A stretch of 10,555 nt of DNA from assembly GCA_910588595.1 (NCBI GenBank), contig CAJUQU010000118.1, forward strand, positions 1 through 10,555, written 5' to 3'. Made by a program: the position numbers and the translations under genes. Of the stretch, positions 1 to 7,477 are shown one piece after another. How positions within the stretch are numbered: the first letter of the stretch is position 1; each line of letters begins with the position of its first letter. This stretch comes from an uncultured Lachnospiraceae bacterium (GTDB lineage Bacteria; Bacillota_A; Clostridia; Lachnospirales; Lachnospiraceae). The notes under the pieces are model-generated. The model ran no database searches. It saw only the letters and a program-made list of their open reading frames with translations, and was not told the DNA's origin.

Positions 1-856
1 GATTCGTGATCACCACATCCGCCTTGGGCACGTCCTGCATCATACGTCTCTGTGATGCCTCGCGCATCTTGGCTCGGATCTTTCCCTTGATCTGTGGATC
101 ACCTTCTGCATTCTTGTACTCATCTTTGACTTCCTGTTTTGTCATCTTGATATCGTTATTGAACTTGCGGCGCTGATAAAATAAGTCCGCAAACGCTACG
201 ATCATAAATACCAGTGAGATCTTGAGTCCCATATTGATCACGACATTGCCGATCACTTCAATCGCCTGATTCAGAGGCATACCGTAAAACTGGACCAGAT
301 ACACCCAGTCATCTTTTACAGTCGAGTACACGATCGCCATTATCAAAATAACCTTTGCGATCGATTTCAAAAGTTCGATGATCTTTTCCTTGGAAAACAG
401 CCTCTTTGCACCCGATATCGGATTCAGTTTGCTGAATTTGGGTTTCAGGGGTTTTGTGGAGATCTGAAACTTAAACTGCAGCATATTGATGCCAACCGCA
501 ATGACGATCCCAACAACAAAAAAAGGAAGCAGCTGTTTTAGCAGTTCCAGGTACACACTGTTGATCAGTACCTTATAGTCCTCCTTTACAATGCGTCCGT
601 TCCAGTAAGTCGTGTACGCCGGCATCTTCTCATAGATCCTGCCGAAGAGCTGCATAAAGTTCTCACCCATATGGCCGACCCAGAACTTCAATATCAAAAA
701 GAGCGCGATCAGCTCCACACCACTCGAAAGCTCTTTGCTTTTGGGAACCTTACCATCTTTCCGTGTATCGGCCTTTTTCTTGGCTGTAGGCTCCTCCGTC
801 TTCTCACCGCCCGGTCCTTCCTGGGCAAAAAACTGCAGATCATACTTTAATATCAC
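1..856 (-). CDS. flhB: Flagellar export switch protein FlhB, 3' end cut by window edge
   Basis: FlhB is an inner-membrane part of the flagellar type III export gate; self-cleavage of its cytoplasmic domain switches export from rod/hook to filament substrates. I translated 285 uninterrupted codons. The N-terminus reads LQFFAQEGPGGEKTEEPT, followed by a basic segment with KVPKSKEL. Hydrophobic segments follow at about residues 45-60, 105-125, 165-180 and 205-225, then a charged linker rich in Lys/Arg. The last codon in the window is Asn after ADVVIT, and the next base fits Pro, so the NPTH cleavage motif starts at the edge and the roughly 80-residue C-terminal domain lies outside. The start is GTG at 856-854: no ATG exists in frame, and GGAGGG at 863-868 lies 6 bases upstream. 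The GTG overlaps the fliR stop by 4 bases (GTGA), implying coupled translation. Confidence 0.96.
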   Translation of the reverse strand, partial: MILKYDLQFFAQEGPGGEKTEEPTAKKKADTRKDGKVPKSKELSSGVELIALFLILKFWVGHMGENFMQLFGRIYEKMPAYTTYWNGRIVKEDYKVLINSVYLELLKQLLPFFVVGIVIAVGINMLQFKFQISTKPLKPKFSKLNPISGAKRLFSKEKIIELLKSIAKVILIMAIVYSTVKDDWVYLVQFYGMPLNQAIEVIGNVVINMGLKISLVFMIVAFADLFYQRRKFNNDIKMTKQEVKDEYKNAEGDPQIKGKIRAKMREASQRRMMQDVPKADVVITN

Positions 857-1635
857 ATCATGCCCTCCACCATTGAGACAATCATCAGCTGTATCTGTGT
901 CGTGATAAAGTTGCAGACATCAGGAAGCAGCGAGATCGTTACCATGATCACACTAAGCCCAGCCAGCAGTTTGAGCTGGATGCCGACAGAAAACATATTC
1001 ATCTGCGGCGCAAGCTTTGCCAACAGTCCCAGAACAATGTTCATCAGTGTGATACTGGCAAAAACCGGTAAACACACCCTGAATCCAATAATGATATAAT
1101 CACTTAAAAATGTGATAAGAGACTCCAGCAGTTTGTTGGTATCGATATAGACCCCGCTGACAGGAATCAGTATAAAAGTCTCCATCAACGCCTTGAGCAG
1201 ATACCTGTGAAGCCCTGTTGTATACAAGATCAACATCACGCCATACTGTATCAAAGCTCCCGTTATGGAAGCCTGCTCATTCGTGGTAGGATCAAACACA
1301 TTCGCCATGGAAAGTCCCACCTCCATGTCTATGATCCTGCCCGCAAATAAAACAATGGAAGTACACATCTGGGCTGCCAATCCAATCAACAGACCCACCG
1401 ACACTTCCTTCAACACAACCGTGGCAAATCCAAGTATAGTATTGTATTCCGGATAAACATGTTCCGGACCAAAATGATACATAATATAAGCGATAAACAC
1501 GCTCAATGCGATCTTGACGTTAATTGGCACACCTTTAGTACTAAAGAAGGGAGCCACAAAAATAAAACTCGCGATCCGCACAAACACGAACAGAAAATAC
1601 TCCAGTTCAGACATGGAAATAGATAAATTCACCAT
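853..1635 (-). CDS. fliR: Flagellar export gate protein FliR
   Basis: FliR is a polytopic membrane protein that forms the export gate pore with FliP and FliQ. The 260 residues are the usual family length and are strongly hydrophobic, with about six predicted membrane segments. Recognisable features are the N-terminal LFVFVRIASFIFVAPFFS, the conserved region GRIIDMEVGLSMANVFDPTT near residues 99-118, and the late segment with LGLLAKLAPQMNMFSVGI near 203-220. ATG at 1635 is preceded by GAGAGGA about 10 bases upstream. It starts 20 bases after the fliQ stop, and its TGA overlaps the flhB GTG start, as expected for genes whose products assemble together. Identification rests on recognised family sequence and position between fliQ and flhB. 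Confidence 0.97.
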   Translation of the reverse strand: MVNLSISMSELEYFLFVFVRIASFIFVAPFFSTKGVPINVKIALSVFIAYIMYHFGPEHVYPEYNTILGFATVVLKEVSVGLLIGLAAQMCTSIVLFAGRIIDMEVGLSMANVFDPTTNEQASITGALIQYGVMLILYTTGLHRYLLKALMETFILIPVSGVYIDTNKLLESLITFLSDYIIIGFRVCLPVFASITLMNIVLGLLAKLAPQMNMFSVGIQLKLLAGLSVIMVTISLLPDVCNFITTQIQLMIVSMVEGMM

Positions 1636-1655
1636 ACTGTGCAGTCCTCTCCCCT

Positions 1656-1925
1656 CTATCTAATATACAGAGAAAAATTCTGCCATAAGTCTGTCATGTA
1701 CGTCGTCATGTTATTTAACATCCAGTCGCCTAAAAGCATGAGACAGAGAAACATACCTACGATCTTAGGCACAAAGGTAAGTGTCTGTTCCTGAATGGAG
1801 GTGACTGTCTGAAAAATACTGATGGCAAGTCCGATCACCAACGAAACGATCAACGGGGGCGCTGCTGTCTTTAGCACGACAAACAATCCTTCCTTCATGA
1901 CATCTGTAACCAATTCTGTTGACAT
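1656..1925 (-). CDS. fliQ: Flagellar export gate protein FliQ
   Basis: FliQ is a small two-helix membrane subunit of the FliP-FliQ-FliR export gate. The 89 residues match the near-constant family length. Two hydrophobic hairpin segments lie at about residues 16-40 (with PPLIVSLVIGLAISIFQTVT) and 49-70, joined by the conserved loop SIQEQTLTFVPKI. Start ATG is at 1925. A purine-rich GGGGG run about 12-16 bases upstream is the likely ribosome binding site; this spacing is a little long. The gene begins 39 bases after the fliP stop and lies 20 bases before fliR. Confidence 0.97.
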   Translation of the reverse strand: MSTELVTDVMKEGLFVVLKTAAPPLIVSLVIGLAISIFQTVTSIQEQTLTFVPKIVGMFLCLMLLGDWMLNNMTTYMTDLWQNFSLYIR

Positions 1926-1964
1926 TCTGTTCCCATCCCCCTTTTCAAAATCCTCTATATCTTA

Positions 1965-2873
1965 TCAGTAAAAACTATTCACCAGATTCACGATCACCAG
2001 ATTCCAGCCATCCGCCAGCACAAACAGCAGTATCTTAAACGGCATGGAGATCGTTGTGGGCGGCAGCATCATCATACCCATACTCATCAAGACGGACGCC
2101 ACAACCATATCGATTACAATAAACGGCACATAGATCATAAAACCAAGGATAAAGGCCGTGCGGAGTTCACTGACAATAAAGGACGGAATCAAAACCGTTG
2201 TCGGCACCTGTGCCTCTGTCTGACCGTCCCACGCCACGTTTGACATCTGCATAAAAACAGCGATATCATCCCTCTGCGTCTGCTCAAACATAAAATGCCT
2301 CATGGGATCCGCCGCGATCTGGATCGCCTCCTCGAATCCGATCTCTCCCGCGTCATAAGGCACGACCGCCTCTGTATAGACCCTGCCCACCACTGGCTGC
2401 ATGATATAGAAGGTGAGAAACAAAGAAATAGCAATCAACACCTGATTCGGAGGTGCTGACTGTGTATTTAATGCCTGTCTCGTAAAATGCAGTACGATCA
2501 ATATTCTGGTGAACGATGTAAGCGTTACCAAAAGAATCGGCAATACGGCGATCGCTGTCAATAACAGCAATATTCTCAAATTTCCATTGAGTTCCCCGTT
2601 TCCTCCATCATACTTAAAGATTAGTTGATTGGCAATATTTAACTCCTCGAGATCTTCACCTGTCTGGGCAGTACCAGGTTCGTTTATGTTTGTCCGGTTC
2701 TCATTTTCCTCCTGACGGTTGTCCAAAATCTGCTCTGCGGCAGCTCCGTCATCCTCACTCGTCGCATTGACTACAGCGATATCCGCCAGAAATATCACCA
2801 CCACCATACAAAGCATATATATGATTTTCCGAAGCTCCTGACTAATGTTATATTCTTTGCTCTTATTCTTCAT
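1965..2873 (-). CDS. fliP: Flagellar export gate protein FliP with long acidic N-terminal region
   Basis: FliP is the core subunit of the flagellar export gate in the cytoplasmic membrane. The conserved FliP core starts near residue 95 and includes TSFTRILIVLHFTRQALNTQ (119-138), APPNQVLIAISLFLTFYIMQ and, near the end, MMMLPPTTISMPFKILLFVL. The N-terminus has a basic stretch and a hydrophobic segment at residues 17-36 ending VVNA, a plausible signal peptide with cleavage near residue 37. After it comes an Asp/Glu/Asn/Gln-rich linker (about 39-80) that is longer than in many FliP proteins; 302 residues exceeds the common 220-255. ATG at 2873 has AAGGAT about 9 bases upstream. An 84-base gap separates it from fliO, the second longest within the block running from motA to flhB. 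Confidence 0.97.
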   Translation of the reverse strand: MKNKSKEYNISQELRKIIYMLCMVVVIFLADIAVVNATSEDDGAAAEQILDNRQEENENRTNINEPGTAQTGEDLEELNIANQLIFKYDGGNGELNGNLRILLLLTAIAVLPILLVTLTSFTRILIVLHFTRQALNTQSAPPNQVLIAISLFLTFYIMQPVVGRVYTEAVVPYDAGEIGFEEAIQIAADPMRHFMFEQTQRDDIAVFMQMSNVAWDGQTEAQVPTTVLIPSFIVSELRTAFILGFMIYVPFIVIDMVVASVLMSMGMMMLPPTTISMPFKILLFVLADGWNLVIVNLVNSFY

Positions 2874-2957
2874 ATCAAATTATCCTTATGCCTCACACAA
2901 TTGTTTGTCAACCTACACTCATACAGGAGAGGACCACAACAGCTTCTCTTGACGATC

Positions 2958-3323
2958 TCATTGCTGTTTTTTGAGTTTCTCGAATATTTCCTTGAAATTG
3001 ATACTCGCTGTCGGTCTCGTTTCTTCTCCGTCAGATGCCATGATATCTTCCTCTGCCAACTCTCCCAGCAGGGTAACTGTATCTTTACAGACTATGTAAG
3101 AATAATATTTCTTGCCAATCCTCACAACCTGTATATATTTGGTTGGCGCTATCTTAAAAATCTCCAGTACCTCCACATTAGAACCTGCAAGTCTCCCTCT
3201 CTGAAGACCTGCAGTGAGCTTTGTGGCAAAATATGTAAGTGCCAAGACAAATATGAATATCAATGTGACGGTCAACAACTGTCCAATGGAGTCAAACCTT
3301 TTTGATGTCGATGATAAAAGCAT
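2958..3323 (-). CDS. fliO: Flagellar biosynthetic protein FliO (FliZ-like)
   Basis: FliO is a small bitopic membrane protein that helps assemble or stabilise FliP in the export gate. The product has 121 residues: a short N-terminus, one membrane segment at about 16-36 (LLTVTLIFIFVLALTYFATK), then a cytoplasmic domain with VEVLEIFKIAPTKYIQVVRI and YYSYIVCKDTVTLLGEL, typical of the weakly conserved FliO/FliZ family. Position directly upstream of fliP supports the call. The start is uncertain: ATG at 3323 lies 5 bases after the cheY stop, and the only nearby ribosome binding site, AGGGAG, ends one base before it, which is too close for normal initiation. Coupling to cheY translation may explain this, or translation may start further inside, for example at a TTG near codon 16 or 17. 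No in-frame ATG precedes the membrane segment. Confidence 0.9.
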   Translation of the reverse strand: MLLSSTSKRFDSIGQLLTVTLIFIFVLALTYFATKLTAGLQRGRLAGSNVEVLEIFKIAPTKYIQVVRIGKKYYSYIVCKDTVTLLGELAEEDIMASDGEETRPTASINFKEIFEKLKKQQ

Positions 3324-3328
3324 ACTCC

Positions 3329-3691
3329 CTAGCCTACAACTTTCTTGACAGCCTCCAGAACGCGCTCTGCCTGGAACGGCTTCACGATAAAGTCCTTTGC
3401 TCCGGACTGAATCGCCTCAATAACCATCGCCTGCTGCCCCATTGCAGAACACATGATCACATTCGCTCCCGGATCGATCGCCTTGATCGCCTTGAGCGCC
3501 TGAATTCCATCCATCTCAGGCATCGTGATATCAAGAAGTGTCAGATCCGGCGATGCCTCTTTATACTTGTCAACTGCAATCTTTCCATTCTCAGCTTCAG
3601 CTGCGATCTCATAACCATTTTTCGTCAGTATATCCTTAATCATCATTCTCATGAAAGCAGCATCGTCTACGATCAGTATTCTCTTCCCCAT
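3329..3691 (-). CDS. cheY: Chemotaxis response regulator CheY
   Basis: This is a single-domain receiver that, when phosphorylated by CheA, binds the flagellar switch and changes rotation. From the chosen start it has 120 residues, the standard CheY length. The acidic pocket is Asp9-Asp10, the phosphoacceptor is Asp54 in LTLLDITMPEMDG, the switch hydroxyl is Ser82 in IMCSAMG, and the conserved Lys is Lys104 in DFIVKPF. ATG at 3691 begins MGKRILIVDD, the normal N-terminus, with AAAGGA at 3703-3708 upstream. A TTG nine codons further upstream is open but adds atypical residues across the ribosome binding site, so I rejected it. It sits between fliY, whose product likely dephosphorylates CheY-P, and fliO. 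Confidence 0.97.
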   Translation of the reverse strand: MGKRILIVDDAAFMRMMIKDILTKNGYEIAAEAENGKIAVDKYKEASPDLTLLDITMPEMDGIQALKAIKAIDPGANVIMCSAMGQQAMVIEAIQSGAKDFIVKPFQAERVLEAVKKVVG

Positions 3692-3750
3692 AATCAATCT
3701 TGTCCTTTCTACATTCAAAACATTATTTGAAATAATATTCTTTTATTAAA

Positions 3751-4971
3751 TTATTTTATTATTTCCATAATTCTCACGCCAAAGCTCTCCTCGATGACTA
3801 CAACCTCACCTTTTGCAACAAACTTGCCGTTCACAAGTACGTCAATCGGTTCGCCCGCAATCTTATCAAGCTCTATAATAGTACCTGGGGCAAACTCCAG
3901 AATATCTGAAATAGATTTGCTGGTTCTTCCCAACTCTACTGTTACCTCGAGTGGAACATCCCTGATCAGACCGATACTCTCTGCGCTTACCATCTCACCC
4001 TGTCCCGGGGCAAAATTCTGGAACTGTGCAGGCTGTATGCTTACATTTGGCATACCATATCCCATAGGCATTCCCATCTGCGGCATTCCGTATCCACCTT
4101 GAGGCATTCCCATCTGCGGCGGCATTCCGTATCCGCCCTGCGGCATTCCCATATCCATCCCCCCCTGTGGCTGCATTGCCGGCATTGGTGCCGGTGCCGG
4201 ACTTGGAGCTGCGGGAGCTGGTGCTGGTGCCGGCGCTGGACTTGGAGCTGGCTCGGATGTCCCGCCCATCTGCTGCGCCATAAAGGTCTCATAGACGGAT
4301 TTTGCAAAATCAAGCGGATACAACTGCATCAGTGTGGAGTCCACCAAATCATCGATCTGCAATCTGAACGAAACCTTGACAAATGTGTCTTCGAGGAACG
4401 GTGAAAGCTCTCCCGGATCTTTGGAATGAAGATCTACGAGGCTTGACTCTGGCGGACTGATATCGATCGTCTTGCCGAGCATGGAAGAAAGTGATGTCGA
4501 CGATGACCCCATCATCTGATTCATAGCCTCAGAGATGGCACTCAAATGCAGTTCGCTGAGTTCTCCGTCCACATTTGTGCCGTCGCCGCCCATCATCAGA
4601 TCAGTAATCACCTTGACATCATGTTCTTTTAATACCAGAATGTTGGTACCATTCAATCCGACAGTGTATTTGATCTGGATAAATACGCACGGTCTTTCAT
4701 AAGCATCCAACACATCCTGCCAATTGCACATCTCCACAACGGGTGTTGTAATATTTACCTTCTTATTAACAAGTGAAAAAAGTGTCGTGGCAGAAGTACC
4801 CATACTGATATTGGCAACCTCTCCTATCGCATCTTTTTCTATGTCGGTGAGCTCCGCCCCGTCCTGACTCCCCCCTGTAGCTGTAGCCGTATCTGCTGCT
4901 CCGGAATCCGCTGACAAATCTACACCATTCAACAATGCATTGATTTCATCCTGAGATAACATACCATCCAT
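3751..4971 (-). CDS. fliY: Flagellar motor switch phosphatase FliY (FliN homologue)
   Basis: FliY sits in the switch at the base of the motor and, in Bacillus, hydrolyses CheY-P. Domains in order: an N-terminal peptide LSQDEINALL resembling the FliM CheY-P-binding motif (5-14); a CheC-like domain (about 40-235) with two phosphatase motifs of form ExxN-x22-P, Glu51/Asn54/Pro77 and Glu148/Asn151/Pro174, both intact; a low-complexity linker (about 240-325), first Pro/Ala then Met/Gly/Pro/Gln/Tyr repeats; and a C-terminal FliN/SpoA domain (about 333-405). At 406 residues it is somewhat longer than Bacillus FliY, because of the linker. ATG at 4971 has GGAGG 9 bases upstream, placed in the last codons of fliM, whose stop is 4 bases away. 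A second ATG at codon 4 is possible. Confidence 0.96.
   Translation of the reverse strand: MDGMLSQDEINALLNGVDLSADSGAADTATATGGSQDGAELTDIEKDAIGEVANISMGTSATTLFSLVNKKVNITTPVVEMCNWQDVLDAYERPCVFIQIKYTVGLNGTNILVLKEHDVKVITDLMMGGDGTNVDGELSELHLSAISEAMNQMMGSSSTSLSSMLGKTIDISPPESSLVDLHSKDPGELSPFLEDTFVKVSFRLQIDDLVDSTLMQLYPLDFAKSVYETFMAQQMGGTSEPAPSPAPAPAPAPAAPSPAPAPMPAMQPQGGMDMGMPQGGYGMPPQMGMPQGGYGMPQMGMPMGYGMPNVSIQPAQFQNFAPGQGEMVSAESIGLIRDVPLEVTVELGRTSKSISDILEFAPGTIIELDKIAGEPIDVLVNGKFVAKGEVVVIEESFGVRIMEIIK
4048..4251. repeat. Low-complexity repeat tract encoding the FliY linker
   Basis: Two adjoining degenerate repeats lie inside fliY. On the coding strand the first part (about 4180-4251) encodes alternating Pro-Ala, mostly CCxGCx codons. 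The second (about 4048-4161) encodes 10- to 12-residue units of the form GMPQGGYGMPxQM, seen nearly twice in full plus shorter partial copies. The related DNA units, roughly 33-36 bases, are similar but not identical. The tract gives long shadow frames on both strands. Such tracts commonly vary in copy number between strains; here that is inference. Confidence 0.8.
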
Positions 4972-4975
4972 TGTC

Positions 4976-5956
4976 TTATTCCTCCTCCCTCACTACTGAT
5001 GTTACCCTTACTGCATATGCCTCTTTGCTTGCGCCCGGCACAGCACTAAATTTCCTGATATCCCCCACATATACATCAAGTTCATCATCAACTTTGGAAT
5101 CAAGCCGTATGATATCTCCCACCTGTATATTCACAAAATCATTAACTGTTATGACACTCTTTCCCAGAACTGCCTTAACAGGAACATCCACTCTGCGTAT
5201 CATTGACTCGATGAACTGCTCATAATCCTCGTCATCCATTTTCTGTAAGCTTGAATACCAGAACTTCGTGTTCAATCGATCCATAACGCTTTCCATCGTA
5301 AAAAACGGAAGACACACGTTCATCAAACCTTCCACATCACCGATCTTGACATTCATAGTCACAAGCGCCACCATGTCATTCGGTGATATGATCTGAGCAA
5401 ACTGCGGGTTCGTCTCTATCCTTTCGAGATATGGATTAACCTCCGCAACATTTTTCCACGGTTCTCTGAGAAGCTGCATACAGATGACCATGATCCGCTC
5501 AATTATGCTCATCTCTATTTCCGTAAAATCTCTTGTCTTATCAAGCGCTTCTCCCCTGCCTCCAAGCATTCGGTCTATGATCGCATATCCCAGTCCGCTC
5601 GTCAATTCCATGATGATCGTACCTGGCATTGGTGAAAAATTGACGACCGTAAGCAATACCGGGTTGGACAGGGCATTGGAAAATTCCGCAAAGGTTACAG
5701 TCTCGGAACTCGCTACACTCACCTGCACATTTTTTCTAAGATATACAGGGAGGTTTGTTGATAACAATCTTCCATAATGATCAAAAATCATGTTTAAAGT
5801 TCTTAAATGCTCTTTCGAGAATTTCGCAGGCCGGCTAAAGTCATAATTCTTGGCTTGTCGCTCGTCCTTCTCCTGCATATCCTCCACATCGAGTTCACCG
5901 GAGCTTAAAGCTGCCAGCAAACTGTCTATTTCGCTTTGTGATAATACATCTCCCAT
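4976..5956 (-). CDS. fliM: Flagellar motor switch protein FliM
   Basis: FliM is the C-ring protein that binds CheY-P and sets rotation direction. The N-terminal motif LSQSEIDSLLAAL is the CheY-P-binding peptide. After a short linker come FSRPAKFSKEHLRTL (about 40-54), the middle CheC-like domain with GYAIIDRMLGGRGE (about 123-136), and a C-terminal SpoA domain (about 250-320) with VKAVLGKS and VGDIIRLD. The product has 326 residues, normal for the family. I chose ATG at 5956 (MGDVLSQSE) rather than the GTG at 5968: that GTG is part of AGGGGGTGAT, a near-perfect ribosome binding site 7 bases before the ATG. It begins 93 bases after the fliL stop and ends 4 bases before fliY. Confidence 0.97.
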   Translation of the reverse strand: MGDVLSQSEIDSLLAALSSGELDVEDMQEKDERQAKNYDFSRPAKFSKEHLRTLNMIFDHYGRLLSTNLPVYLRKNVQVSVASSETVTFAEFSNALSNPVLLTVVNFSPMPGTIIMELTSGLGYAIIDRMLGGRGEALDKTRDFTEIEMSIIERIMVICMQLLREPWKNVAEVNPYLERIETNPQFAQIISPNDMVALVTMNVKIGDVEGLMNVCLPFFTMESVMDRLNTKFWYSSLQKMDDEDYEQFIESMIRRVDVPVKAVLGKSVITVNDFVNIQVGDIIRLDSKVDDELDVYVGDIRKFSAVPGASKEAYAVRVTSVVREEE

Positions 5957-5963
5957 GTAGTCA

Positions 5964-5973
5964 ATCACCCCCT
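5964..5973 (-). promoter_or_regulatory. Extended ribosome binding site of fliM
   Basis: The minus strand reads AGGGGGTGAT here, matching the consensus AGGAGGTGAT complementary to the 16S rRNA 3' end at nine of ten bases, and lies 7 bases before ATG at 5956. It contains an in-frame GTG (5968) that gene finders could mistake for the start. Confidence 0.85.
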
Positions 5974-6049
5974 ACATATTCATCGTCTTACTAATCCCAT
6001 ACTCCCCTGTTCTTCCTCTGCCTTGCCGAGTCCTGTGTTGTCTCTCTCA

Positions 6050-6562
6050 TCAATTGTACAGGAAGTTGTATGACACACTGTATATAAATGTCGAATCAAA
6101 ACGCTCCTGGAGTTTAGCAAGGATCTCTGCCTTGATCTCCTCAGAGTTGCTTCTCGCTTCGTCCACTGTATAATTTCCCATGACTGCGAACACGATATCC
6201 TTGATGATCCCATCCATACTAGCCATTGTCTCAGAATAACTCTTATAATCCTCGTTCTTGGTATCCAGGGACAATGACACACTGCCTACCGCATAGTGGT
6301 CTCCCCCATCCTCACCCTTCTTCAAAGGAATGGTCAGTTCTCCCTCAACATTGTGAACAGCTGTGTCAGCCATGGATACAGTCTGCGCATGTCCTGCCTG
6401 CGGTAGCCCGTTGATCTCAATCCCGACAAGCGATGAGATGTCAGCGACAAGCGCTGCTGTCTTCTTGGATGCACTCGACACACTCACCATCATGATCGCC
6501 GACAGCACAATGTTGACAACCAGTAAAGCCAGAATAATAATTGACAACAGATTTCGTTTCAT
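6050..6562 (-). CDS. fliL: Flagellar basal body-associated protein FliL
   Basis: FliL is a single-pass membrane protein that surrounds or stabilises the stator and affects torque. The sequence shows a short basic N-terminus, one membrane segment at about residues 4-27 (LLSIIILALLVVNIVLSAIM), and a C-terminal extracytoplasmic domain with GDHYAVGSVSLSLDTKNEDY and a typical ending in which ERFDSTFIYSVSYNFLY follows an acidic helix. I chose the ATG at 6562, giving 170 residues, because AAAGGGG at 6572-6578 lies 9 bases before it but only 3 bases before the first ATG at 6568 (172 residues); the two differ by Met-Lys. Sequence identity within this family is low, so the call rests on architecture and position between motB and fliM, the usual site. 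Confidence 0.88.
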   Translation of the reverse strand: MKRNLLSIIILALLVVNIVLSAIMMVSVSSASKKTAALVADISSLVGIEINGLPQAGHAQTVSMADTAVHNVEGELTIPLKKGEDGGDHYAVGSVSLSLDTKNEDYKSYSETMASMDGIIKDIVFAVMGNYTVDEARSNSEEIKAEILAKLQERFDSTFIYSVSYNFLYN

Positions 6563-6580
6563 TTTCATTTTCCCCTTTCA

Positions 6581-7477
6581 TTAACGTGCACTTAACACAT
6601 TGTATATTTTGATCTCTACCCTTCTGTTCTTTGCCCTTCCCTCGGGTGTCGAATTGTCTGCGATCGGCATATACTCCCCTCTGCCGGAATGCTTCACGAT
6701 CCCCGGATCAAGCGACGCATTTTCTTTCAGGTAATCAAAAACTGCCAATGCTCTGTAACTGCTGAGCACATCATTATTCTCGTATCTGCCTCCGTTCAAA
6801 GGCACAGAATCCGTATGCCCCTCGATCTCGATCTCCGAGTCTGCATACTTCGTGAGCAGCACGCCGATCTTGTTCAACACCGGGACAGCATCCGACTTAA
6901 TGTCCGCCCTTCCCGAATCAAACAGAAACGCGCCATTCAATGTAAGCGTGACATAATCCGCATTGAAATCCACATCAACCTGATCTGTCATCATATTCTC
7001 TGCGAGTGCCTCCTCGATCTTCTCCGCAAGCTCCTCCGAGAGTTTCATCTTCTCCTCCTCGAGTTCTGCGATCGCACTGCGCAGCGAGTCGACCTCTTCC
7101 TGTGACATTTCAAGCTGTTCAGCCGCCTCCTGCAGTCTGTCCTCCGCAGCTCCACCCGGCTTGGTCGGATCCTCAACTGTCGTATCCGCTTCCGCGGTCT
7201 TACCACTTGAATTTATGTACTCGTCAAGCATGTTCAGCTGACTGACACCATTGCTCACCAAGATGCCGTCACCGACCGCCTTTGAACCAGCCCTAAAGAT
7301 GCTTATGGTTGACTGAAAAGATTTCGCAACCTCCTCGAATTTCGCCGCATCAACCTCTGACATTGAGAACAAAAGCACAAAGAAACACATCAGCAAAGTC
7401 ATCATATCAGAAAAGGTACTCATCCAGGGCGCCGGAGTTCCAGGTGGGAGCTTAAACTCTTCCTTCTTTTTTGCCAT
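6581..7477 (-). CDS. motB: Flagellar stator protein MotB, PomB-like
   Basis: MotB and MotA form the ion-driven stator; MotB anchors it to peptidoglycan. One membrane helix at about residues 18-40 contains WMSTFSDMMTLLMCFFVLLF with Asp24 as the ion-binding residue. A charged coiled-coil segment (about 113-160) follows, then an OmpA-like peptidoglycan-binding domain (about 175-292) with GAFLFDSG, IEGHTDSVP (218-226) and GRAKNRRVEIKI (280-291). The 298 residues are a usual length. The helix matches sodium-driven PomB (TFADLMSLLMCFFVLLLSFSE as I recall it) better than proton-type MotB, so sodium coupling is inferred. ATG at 7477 overlaps the motA stop by one base (TGATG). The stop lies 18 bases before fliL. 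Confidence 0.95.
   Translation of the reverse strand: MAKKKEEFKLPPGTPAPWMSTFSDMMTLLMCFFVLLFSMSEVDAAKFEEVAKSFQSTISIFRAGSKAVGDGILVSNGVSQLNMLDEYINSSGKTAEADTTVEDPTKPGGAAEDRLQEAAEQLEMSQEEVDSLRSAIAELEEEKMKLSEELAEKIEEALAENMMTDQVDVDFNADYVTLTLNGAFLFDSGRADIKSDAVPVLNKIGVLLTKYADSEIEIEGHTDSVPLNGGRYENNDVLSSYRALAVFDYLKENASLDPGIVKHSGRGEYMPIADNSTPEGRAKNRRVEIKIYNVLSAR

Noticed and set aside
411..421. CCGATATCGGG, resembling part of a sigma-28 -10 box
   Set aside because: It is a palindrome within the flhB coding sequence with no matching TAAA box or downstream gene start.
2882..2911. Perfect TTGACA on the minus strand at 2906-2911 between fliO and fliP
   Set aside because: No acceptable -10 box lies 16-18 bases downstream; the region there is the fliP ribosome binding site (AAGGAT).
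4041..4404. Frames in both orientations over the FliY linker, rich in Trp, Arg and His
   Set aside because: They are alternative-frame readings of the Pro/Ala and Met/Gly repeat tract.
5991..6050. 19-codon frame after fliL, overlapping its stop as TGATG
   Set aside because: No ribosome binding site, very basic and random-looking product, and no link to the fliM start 35 bases later. The 93-base fliL-fliM gap otherwise shows nothing recognisable.
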